64,000 bases of DNA from DATAVB01 sp036267955 (GTDB taxonomy: Bacteria; Actinomycetota; Actinomycetes; Mycobacteriales; QHCD01), in the NCBI GenBank assembly GCA_036267955.1, contig DATAVB010000092.1, positions 1 through 64,000 of the forward strand. The letters run 5' to 3'. Positions 58,016 to 64,000 of this stretch are shown here, piece by piece. The notes beneath the pieces were generated by a model, which was given only the letters and a program-made list of their open reading frames with translations, was not told the DNA's origin and did no database searches. The translations under genes and the position numbers were made by a program. Each line of letters starts with the position of its first letter. The stretch's first letter is position 1.

Positions 58016-58051
58016 GGGATCCCCGTCGGACACCAGTCCGGCGGGGATCCC
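58016..58051. terminator. Strong GC-rich terminator hairpin after the MFS gene
   Basis: GGGATCCCCGTCGGAC (58016-58031) pairs with GTCCGGCGGGGATCCC (58036-58051) with one mismatch and a 4-nt loop. Only a weak T-rich tail follows. Confidence 0.8.
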
Positions 58052-58077
58052 GTCTCTCGCGCGGTGTGGCGGCTCGT

Positions 58078-58133
58078 CGATCTTGACCTTATGGCTGGAC
58101 AAACCGGACACCAGACCGCCAAGGTCAAGATCG
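58078..58133. repeat. Inverted repeat with 13-bp perfect arms
   Basis: CGATCTTGACCTT (58078-58090) pairs perfectly with AAGGTCAAGATCG (58121-58133) over a 30-nt loop. It lies between convergent genes, beside a separate terminator, and resembles the element at 14869-14930 in size and GATC content. Confidence 0.75.
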
Positions 58134-58176
58134 GCGGGAGAGAACGATTTCCAATCGACGGACGACGTTCGGAACG

Positions 58177-60651
58177 TTAGATGACGACCACGCCGCTGGG
58201 CTCGGACGACAGTCCCAACTCGACGGTGCCGGTCACCTTCAGCGTCTTCGTGCTGATCGCCTGCACCGTGCTGGCCGCATTGTTGGTGACCCAGATCGAA
58301 TCGGCGGTGGCATTGATGCCGGTCGGCACGTGCCCCGTCTCCACGGTCGCGGTGACCCGCAGCCGTTTCGGGTCAATCACTGAAATCGTGTCGGCATTGG
58401 CATTCGTGACATAGGCGGCCGAGCCGTCCGGGTGGAACGCGACATTCCAGGGGTAATTGCCAACCTTGATCGTCCCAACCCTGGCGTGCCGCCTGGTGTC
58501 GATGACCGAGACGGCATTGCGGCGGGATTCCACCACATAGGCGTGCTTCCCGTCCGGGCTGATCCCGACGCCATGGGCCCGGCCGTTATCGGTGATCCGC
58601 GCACGGACCCGCTGGGTGCGGGCGTCGATCACCGAAACGCCGTCGTAGCAGGCAACGTAGATCGACGAACCGTCCGGCGTGATCGCGATCGTCTGCGGGG
58701 CAAGGCCGACGTCGATCTGGCCGACGACCTTGTCCGTCGCGGTGTCGATCACCGAAACCGTGTGCGAACCGCCGGCTCCGGTGTCCGGACCGGTATTTGC
58801 GACGTAGGCCAGTTTTCCGTCCGGCGCCATCGCGATGCCGTGCGGATAAAGGCCGACCGTGATGTCCCCGGTGATCTTCTTGCTCGCCACATCGAGCACC
58901 GACACGTCACTCGCGCCGGAGTTGGTGACGTAGATCTTCCTGCCGTCCGGCGTCGCCGCGATCCCGTACGGGTTGGAACCGCCGTCGATGCTCGTCACCA
59001 GTTTGTTGGTCGAGGTGTCGATCACGGCAATGGAGTACGAGACGATCGTCGGCACGTAGGCCAATGGAGCGCTGGTGGCGGGCACCGCCCTGCCGGAGAC
59101 AGCGGCCAGAATTCCCGGGAACGACGTGCCGGCGACGCCGTTGGGGAAGTCGTCGCGGTGCGTGGTGGCGGTCTCGGTGAGCCGGCTCATCGTGTACGGG
59201 TGCGCGCCACCGAGGGTCTGCGGCACCGCGGTCGCCTTGACCGGGCTGCCGGAATTCTGGTGCGGCGGCGTCTGGTCGGCGCCGGGCAACTGGGCCGGGG
59301 GCAGGTTCGCCACGTCGTATTCTGCCTGCCACAGCGCCTTTTCGGTCGGCGGAAGCTGTGGCGCGGGCCGGTGCGACGGGAACCCCAACGCGGAAGTCAG
59401 GTCGCCGAAGGTCTGGCGCCGCCAGTCGCTGATGTTCGTCTCGCGGACCCCGGTGATGCGCTCCAGGAACTGCAATACCGAGGTGTGGTCGAAATTGTCG
59501 CTGCAGACGAACCCGCCCTGCGTCCACGGCGAGACGATGATGGCCGGCACTCGGATTCCGGCGCCGATCGGCAGTCCGTCGACGAATTCCGCGGCGGTGC
59601 CGGCTGGCGGAGTGGGCGGCACGACGTGATCGAATAGGCCGTCGTTCTCGTCGTAATTCAGAATGAATACCGTCTTGGCCCACAGCTCCGGATTCGCCGC
59701 CACCGCCTCGAGTTTGCGGGATACGAAATCCGCGCCGGAGGCCGGAATGTAGTCCGGGTGCTCACACTGCGGCGAGGTCGGGACGATCCAGGAGACGGTC
59801 GGCAGTTTGCCGTGCGCCGCGTCGTACTCGAACTGGTCGGAGGCACTGATCGCCAGGCCGTGCTTGTAGAGTGGGGATTTCGAGTCGGCATCCTGGTACG
59901 CCTTGAAGAACTCCAACGGGTTGCACCCGTAGTCGTCCTCCTCCTGGTAGACGTGCCAGGAGATTCCGGCCTCGGTGAGCCGCTCCGGATAGGTCGTCCA
60001 GGTGTACGGCGAGGGGACCACATTGCTGGTCACCGGGCCGCCGCCGGTGCCGTCCGGGTCGATCATTCCGGTCCAGTGGTAGAACCGGTTGGGCCACGTC
60101 GGCCCGAGCAGCGAGCAGTGATAGCCGTCGAGAATGGTGAACGACTCGGCCAGCGCGTACTGGAATGGAAGGTCGTCGCGGGTGTAATAACCCATTGTGT
60201 ACGGGCCGTGGGCGTCGCCGTCCGCCTTGCGATGCGCGGGCAGCCAGTTGTCCATCTTGCCGTCGTTCCAGGCCGAGTGCTGCACCGCCCAGGCATGGCT
60301 GGTCGACGGAATCGCCTGTGAACTGGTGGTTTTGGTGTCGAGATGGAAGGGCAGCAGGTAGCCGTCCGGGTTCTTCGCGTCCGGCTGGTAGAAGACCGAC
60401 TTCCCGGTGGAAAGGGTGATCGCGTCCGGGTCGTCGAAGCCACGGACGCCCTTCATGGCCCCGAAGTAGTGGTCGAACGAGCGGTTCTCCTGCATCAGAA
60501 TCACCACATGCTCGATATTGCGCAGCGAACCCGGCTTGACCGGCGAGGCGAGCGCGCGCCGCAGATTGGGTGGCAGCACCGAGGAAATCGCGGTAGCTCC
60601 GGCAACTCCGGCGGCCGAGCCCAACAGGCGACGGCGAGAAATCTGCGGCAT
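58177..60651 (-). CDS. Tat-exported phospholipase C-type phosphoesterase fused to a YVTN beta-propeller
   Basis: An 824-residue secreted protein. The Tat signal is SRRRLLGSAAGVAG. Residues about 40-480 form a phosphoesterase/PLC domain with HVVILMQENRSFDHYFG (metal-binding Glu/Asn), HCSLLGPTWPNRFYHWTG, and FILNYDENDGLFDHVVPPTPP. After a Pro-rich linker, residues about 540-824 form a seven-bladed-type propeller of YVTN/YncE repeats (NPYGIAATPDGRKIYVTNSG, PHGIAMAPDGKLAYVANTG, PTGINATADSIWVTNNA). ATG 60651 has GAAAGGG upstream. PLC enzymes usually end in small beta domains; here the propeller replaces them. The substrate (phosphatidylcholine, sphingomyelin or another phosphoester) is unknown. 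It is the last gene before convergent terminators. Confidence 0.88.
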   Translation of the reverse strand: MPQISRRRLLGSAAGVAGATAISSVLPPNLRRALASPVKPGSLRNIEHVVILMQENRSFDHYFGAMKGVRGFDDPDAITLSTGKSVFYQPDAKNPDGYLLPFHLDTKTTSSQAIPSTSHAWAVQHSAWNDGKMDNWLPAHRKADGDAHGPYTMGYYTRDDLPFQYALAESFTILDGYHCSLLGPTWPNRFYHWTGMIDPDGTGGGPVTSNVVPSPYTWTTYPERLTEAGISWHVYQEEDDYGCNPLEFFKAYQDADSKSPLYKHGLAISASDQFEYDAAHGKLPTVSWIVPTSPQCEHPDYIPASGADFVSRKLEAVAANPELWAKTVFILNYDENDGLFDHVVPPTPPAGTAAEFVDGLPIGAGIRVPAIIVSPWTQGGFVCSDNFDHTSVLQFLERITGVRETNISDWRRQTFGDLTSALGFPSHRPAPQLPPTEKALWQAEYDVANLPPAQLPGADQTPPHQNSGSPVKATAVPQTLGGAHPYTMSRLTETATTHRDDFPNGVAGTSFPGILAAVSGRAVPATSAPLAYVPTIVSYSIAVIDTSTNKLVTSIDGGSNPYGIAATPDGRKIYVTNSGASDVSVLDVASKKITGDITVGLYPHGIAMAPDGKLAYVANTGPDTGAGGSHTVSVIDTATDKVVGQIDVGLAPQTIAITPDGSSIYVACYDGVSVIDARTQRVRARITDNGRAHGVGISPDGKHAYVVESRRNAVSVIDTRRHARVGTIKVGNYPWNVAFHPDGSAAYVTNANADTISVIDPKRLRVTATVETGHVPTGINATADSIWVTNNAASTVQAISTKTLKVTGTVELGLSSEPSGVVVI

Positions 60652-60806
60652 GCGATCCGAGTCCCTTTCCTTGGGCCATATCGACAGCCCTAGGAGCAGA
60701 CACCCAAACCGGTATGGAACGCAAGGTTTGCTCGCGAAATTACACCTGGGTTCCAGCCGAACGAATGGCTAATGAAAGACCGCGGGTCCATAAAGGATTG
60801 ATAAAA

Positions 60807-61322
60807 TCACGGAACGTACCGCTCGAGGACCGCGGAGATCCGGCCGCTGCCGTCGACCCGCAGCGAGGCGTACGGGTGGATACCGCTGCGCAACGCCTTG
60901 ACCAATTGGGCGGTGGTGCAGGCCTTGGTGGGGTTGGCGTTCCGGTCGAGGGTGACCTGCCCGCCTGAGCAGATGCTCACGGCGCTGCGGACGGTTGGCG
61001 TCGCCGCCAGCGGCAGCGAGTGGGTCAGCTTCCCGACCTCGAAGTGGCCGTCGTCGAGGCCACCGCCGACCCAACTGGCCGTCCGGAACCGGATCGCACC
61101 GTCGGCGTAGCCGGTGAGATAGCCGGTCACGGTCGTCCCGGCGTACGGCGACCGGTGGGCCGAGACGACCACCGGCTGCTCGGCCGCGGCGGGGACGGTG
61201 CGGACGCTGACCGGTGCCGGCACGTTGTGGCGCGAGGTGCCGCCGGTGAGGACGACGAGGATGGCGGCTCCGGCGGCGACAGTGGCTGTGACTGCCAGGC
61301 CGGCCCTCAGGGTGCGGTTCAT
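60807..61322 (-). CDS. Secreted protein of unknown function
   Basis: A 171-residue protein with an N-terminal signal or anchor (TLRAGLAVTATVAAGAAILVVL), an Ala/Val/Pro linker, and a compact domain of about 110 residues from VVVSAHRSPYAGTTVTGYLTG. Two cysteines (SICSGGQ and TKACTTA) may pair. The repeated IRFRTAS and VRSAVSICSG parts look beta-rich. No family is recognised. ATG 61322 has GGGAGG 8 nt upstream. The 12-bp direct repeats about 100 nt before the start may be regulatory. It lies 155 nt upstream of the PLC gene in the same direction. Confidence 0.75.
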   Translation of the reverse strand: MNRTLRAGLAVTATVAAGAAILVVLTGGTSRHNVPAPVSVRTVPAAAEQPVVVSAHRSPYAGTTVTGYLTGYADGAIRFRTASWVGGGLDDGHFEVGKLTHSLPLAATPTVRSAVSICSGGQVTLDRNANPTKACTTAQLVKALRSGIHPYASLRVDGSGRISAVLERYVP

Positions 61323-61413
61323 GGCCGTACCTCCCAAACGGTGTCAGCGGGTGTTTCCGCTAGTGACACTCCGTCCGAGTCCGGACATGACGCAGCCGTT
61401 GGAAGATGTGGTC

Positions 61414-61449
61414 CAGGTCACAGCACAGGTCACAACGCAGGTCACAACA
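61414..61449. repeat. Three 12-bp direct repeats
   Basis: CAGGTCACAGCA, CAGGTCACAACG and CAGGTCACAACA follow one another at 61414-61449, just after the stop of the PEP-mutase-like gene and about 92-127 nt upstream of the secreted-protein start at 61322. Confidence 0.8.
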
Positions 61450-61453
61450 GGAT

Positions 61454-62191
61454 CTACAGCTTCAGCGTCTCCAGTTTCGCGGTGATACCGGCCGCCCCCG
61501 CCTGCTCCAGGCCGCGGCCGAGGCTGACCCTGGCCACCCGCAGCTCGGCGAGCCGGGCCAGGTCCGGCGCCTTGGGATGCAGCATCACATTGACCGGAAC
61601 GCCTGCCTCGGCGACGAACCGGCCGATGGCGGCGGCGTCGGCGAGGAAGATCGGGTAGACGCAGTCGGCGCCGGCCGCCGCGTACCGCCGGGCCCGGGCC
61701 AACCCGTCCTCGACCGCACCGCCGCTCAGGAAGACGTCGACCCGCGCGTTCAGCACGATGTCGACCCCGGCCGTACGACCGGCCGCCTTGATCGCGGCGA
61801 TCCGGTCCGCCTGCTCGCCGGCATCCCGCAGGCCGCCCGCGGCGTGGTCGGTGTCCTCGACGTTCAGCCCGACGGCCCCGGCCTCCAGCAACGCCTCGAC
61901 GAGGTCCGTGGGAGCGAGGCCGTAGCCGCTCTCCAGATCGGCGGTCACCGGCACCTCGACCCGCCGGGATATGCGCCGTACCGCCGCGAGCATTTCAGCG
62001 ACCGGCACGTTTTCGCCGTCGTCATAACCCAGCGCCGCGGCGACGCCCGCACTGGTCGTCGCCACGGCCGGGAAGCCGTGCTCGGCGACGAGCCGGGCAC
62101 TGGCGGCGTCCCAGGCATTCGGCAGGATCAGCGGGGATCCATTGTGGTGCAAGCCTTTCAGAGCGGCGGCCTGCGCGGCGGGATCGGTCAC
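61454..62191 (-). CDS. Isocitrate lyase/PEP mutase superfamily protein
   Basis: A 245-residue PEPM/ICL-type TIM barrel. Typical segments: LILPNAWDAASARLVAEHGFPAVATTSAG, TADLESGYGLAPTDLVEALLEAGAVGLNVEDTDH, VLNARVDVFLSGG and NVMLHPKAPDLARLAELRVARVSLGRGL. The metal-binding Asp and Glu are present, but the KKCGH loop of true isocitrate lyases is absent, so it is a small-member carboxy-lyase or hydrolase such as 2-methylisocitrate lyase-like, oxaloacetate- or carboxyphosphonoenolpyruvate-related enzymes. Start GTG 62191 overlaps the upstream decarboxylase stop by 4 nt. The pair is probably under the divergent MocR regulator. Confidence 0.9.
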   Translation of the reverse strand: MTDPAAQAAALKGLHHNGSPLILPNAWDAASARLVAEHGFPAVATTSAGVAAALGYDDGENVPVAEMLAAVRRISRRVEVPVTADLESGYGLAPTDLVEALLEAGAVGLNVEDTDHAAGGLRDAGEQADRIAAIKAAGRTAGVDIVLNARVDVFLSGGAVEDGLARARRYAAAGADCVYPIFLADAAAIGRFVAEAGVPVNVMLHPKAPDLARLAELRVARVSLGRGLEQAGAAGITAKLETLKL

Positions 62192-62643
62192 GGCCGCGGA
62201 AGCGCTCTGCTGCTGACCTGCAGCCGGTTGTACGTGTTGATGGTCGTAATCGCGAGCAACAGATAGGACAGTTCCTCGGGCGTGAATTCCTTCTCCGCTC
62301 CTTCCCACACGTCGTCCGGCACGTGCGTCTCCGCGACCAGAGTGACCGACTCGGCCAGAGCCAACGCGGCCCGCTCCTTCGCGGTGAAGAACGGCGCCTC
62401 CCGCCAGGCCGAGACGGCGAACAGGCGACGCTCGTCCTCCCCCGCCTTGAGTGCGTCCCTGGTGTGCATGTCCACGCAGTAGGCGCATCCGTTGATCTGG
62501 GAGCACCGAAGCTTCACCAGTTCGGCCAGCACCGGGTCGAGGTGCGGATTGATCGCCCTGCTGACGGCGTACAGCGCCTTGAACGCCTCGGGGGCGTGGT
62601 CGGGGATGGAGATTCTGGGTTGCGGAACGACGTAATCACTCAT
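62188..62643 (-). CDS. Carboxymuconolactone decarboxylase / AhpD-like protein
   Basis: A 151-residue AhpD-fold protein with the redox motif CAYCVDMHTRDA (CxxC plus the proton-relay His), preceded by LVKLRCSQINGC. The C-terminal SYLLLAITTINTYNRLQV is family-typical. Such proteins act as alkylhydroperoxidases or thiol peroxidases, or have unknown roles. It begins an operon with the PEP-mutase-like gene and is divergent from the MocR-like regulator with 44-47 nt between starts, an arrangement common for MocR targets. Confidence 0.92.
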   Translation of the reverse strand: MSDYVVPQPRISIPDHAPEAFKALYAVSRAINPHLDPVLAELVKLRCSQINGCAYCVDMHTRDALKAGEDERRLFAVSAWREAPFFTAKERAALALAESVTLVAETHVPDDVWEGAEKEFTPEELSYLLLAITTINTYNRLQVSSRALPRP

Positions 62644-62690
62644 GGCTCACACGCTACGGCCAAACTGGACCAGCCGTATGATCCAGAATG

Positions 62691-64000
62691 ATGCCAGAAT
62701 CCTGGACCAGAGTGCACGACCTGCACCTCGACCTGACCCCCGGTGTGGGCCGGCGGGTGGCGCTGGAAAACGCGCTGCGCCAGGCGATCCGCTCCGGTGC
62801 GCTGAGCGCGGGCACGGCGCTGCCGTCGTCCCGGTCGCTGGCCGCCGATCTGGGGCTGGCCCGCGGCACCGTCGTCGAGGCGTACGCCCAGCTCTCCGCC
62901 GAGGGCTACCTGCGCAGCCGGGCCCGCTCCGGCACCCAGGTCGCGACCGGCCCGGTGGCGACCGCCGCTGCGCCGGCACCGCCACGGCGCGATCCGGCCC
63001 CGATCCGGATCGACCTGCGCCCGATCACCGCCGACGTCAACGGCTTCCCGCGTACGGCCTGGCTCGGCGCGCTCCGGCACGCGCTGACCACGGCGCCGGA
63101 CACCGCCCTGCGGTACGGCGACTCGCAGGGCGACGAGCAGCTGCGGGGCGCGCTCGCGACGTACCTGGGGCGGTCCCGCGGAGTACGGACCACACCCGAT
63201 CGGATCGTCGTCTGCGCCGGCTTTTCACATGGCCTGTCGCTGCTCTGCCAGGCGTTGGCGCGGGCCGGGGCGACGACGCTCGCGGTCGAGGATCCGAGCC
63301 TGCGGCCGAGCCGGGACACCGCCGAGCACGCCGGCCTCGCGACCGTGGGGGTGCCGATCGACGACCGCGGCCTGCGGGTCGACGAACTCGGCGCGGTCGA
63401 CGCGTGCCTGGTCACCCCGGCGCACCAACTGCCGCTGGGGGTGTCGCTCGACGCCGGACGCCGTACCGAGCTGCTGGCCTGGGCCGCGGCCACCTCGGGG
63501 CTGGTGGTGGAGGACGACTACGACGGCGAATTCCGGTACGACCGGCAGCCGGTCGGCGCGATCCAGGGCCTCTCGCCGGAGGCGGTCGCCTATGTCGGGA
63601 CGGTGAGCAAGTCGCTGGCCCCGGCGCTGCGGCTGGGCTGGCTGGTGTTGCCGGAGCGGCTGGTCGAGCCGGTGGTCCGGTTGCGGCACCGGGTTGACCG
63701 GCACAGCCCGACCCTGGATCAGTTGGCGCTGGCCCGGCTCATCACAACCGGGCAGCTCGACCGGCATCTGCGCCGGATGCGGCTGCGCTACCGGCGCCGG
63801 CGGGAGGTCGTGCTGGCGGCGCTGTCGCGGATCCCGGGCATCACGGTGACCGGGATCGCGGCCGGCTATCACGCCACCGTCCTGTTGCCGCCGGACAGCT
63901 CGGAAACCGCTGTGCTGCACGCATTGCGGCTTGCGGGGATCGCGGCCGACGGGCTAGCGGACTATCGGGAGCGGCCGGGCCGGGCCGGCCTGGTCATCGG
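62691..64000 (+). CDS. MocR/PdxR-type regulator: GntR helix-turn-helix fused to aminotransferase (3' end outside window)
   Basis: The frame runs off the right edge. Residues 1-75 are a GntR winged helix (ENALRQAIRSGALSAGTALP, SRSLAADLGLARGTVVEAYAQL). A fold-type I aminotransferase-like domain follows, with the cofactor lysine (residue 307) in GTVSKSLAPALRLGW and VVEDDYDGEFRYDRQ before it. MocR regulators bind PLP and sense amines. No stop is seen by base 64000. TATGAT at 62677-62682 is the -10 box; ATG 62691 is 8 nt after it and ATG 62688 is 5 nt after it. CTGGACCAG occurs at 62664 and 62702 and may be its DNA site. It is divergent from the decarboxylase gene and probably controls it. Confidence 0.9.
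   Translation, partial: MPESWTRVHDLHLDLTPGVGRRVALENALRQAIRSGALSAGTALPSSRSLAADLGLARGTVVEAYAQLSAEGYLRSRARSGTQVATGPVATAAAPAPPRRDPAPIRIDLRPITADVNGFPRTAWLGALRHALTTAPDTALRYGDSQGDEQLRGALATYLGRSRGVRTTPDRIVVCAGFSHGLSLLCQALARAGATTLAVEDPSLRPSRDTAEHAGLATVGVPIDDRGLRVDELGAVDACLVTPAHQLPLGVSLDAGRRTELLAWAAATSGLVVEDDYDGEFRYDRQPVGAIQGLSPEAVAYVGTVSKSLAPALRLGWLVLPERLVEPVVRLRHRVDRHSPTLDQLALARLITTGQLDRHLRRMRLRYRRRREVVLAALSRIPGITVTGIAAGYHATVLLPPDSSETAVLHALRLAGIAADGLADYRERPGRAGLVI

Noticed and set aside
62642..63697. 351-codon plus-strand frame at the right edge
   Set aside because: The real MocR-type gene reads in another frame from 62691 to the edge, with helix-turn-helix and PLP-lysine motifs; this one is Arg/Gly-rich noise.

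Overview
The window is high-GC, gene-dense actinomycete chromosome. Many starts are GTG or TTG, codons are G/C-rich at the third position, and several genes sit 6-7 nt behind a TANNNT -10 box (leaderless transcripts). I see no rRNA, tRNA, CRISPR array, transposase or phage gene. Both edges cut genes: an HNH endonuclease on the left and a MocR-type regulator on the right. The genus cannot be fixed from the sequence.

Backbone. From about 5 to 48 kb a set of housekeeping genes follows an order I recall from other actinomycetes (Mycobacterium tuberculosis Rv3278c-Rv3309c and the Streptomyces deoC/pmm/punA/lpdA/accA region): PH-domain membrane protein, birA, accD5, accE5, maf, accA3, lpdA, gamma-glutamylcyclotransferase, M20 amidohydrolase, purine nucleoside phosphorylase, phosphosugar mutase, upp, deoC and two aldehyde dehydrogenase genes. 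Together they cover biotin ligation, acyl-CoA carboxylation, and nucleoside and deoxyribose salvage.

Insertions. Between these lie accessory blocks. (1) 2.4-5.0 kb: a D-serine-dehydratase-like PLP enzyme, RidA and an acyltransferase. (2) 11-12.4 kb: VKOR plus a thioredoxin-like partner. (3) 12.5-16 kb: KDG kinase, KDPG aldolase, SDR and SMP-30 lactonase. (4) 25.8-33 kb: LarA-like racemase, Gfo/Idh/MocA oxidoreductase, sugar isomerase, LacI regulator, UxaC and a hexuronate reductase. (5) 34-37 kb: a Ser/Thr kinase with a long repetitive linker. (6) 41-45 kb: a secreted sedolisin and a subtilase-like protein without a catalytic domain.

Right side. At 48-52 kb there is an acidic unknown protein, a lipoprotein, a membrane Ser/Thr kinase and a divergent ECF sigma factor. 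The lipoprotein is related to the ectodomain of the 34-kb kinase. Then come a MarR-GNAT fusion with a strong operator, galactonate dehydratase, a PhyH dioxygenase, a repeat-rich spacer, a TetR/MFS efflux pair with matching operators, a Tat-exported phospholipase C fused to a YVTN propeller, and a MocR/carboxymuconolactone decarboxylase/PEP mutase-like group.

Pathway logic. UxaC and the reductase, galactonate dehydratase, KDG kinase and KDPG aldolase would feed uronates and aldonates into pyruvate, but they are scattered and no mannonate or altronate dehydratase is present here. A second theme is recent short tandem duplication at gene junctions (15.0, 37.0, 37.8, 42.5, 47.4, 55.6 and 61.4 kb), including a duplicated leaderless promoter-plus-start unit and an apparently split ATGA overlap.
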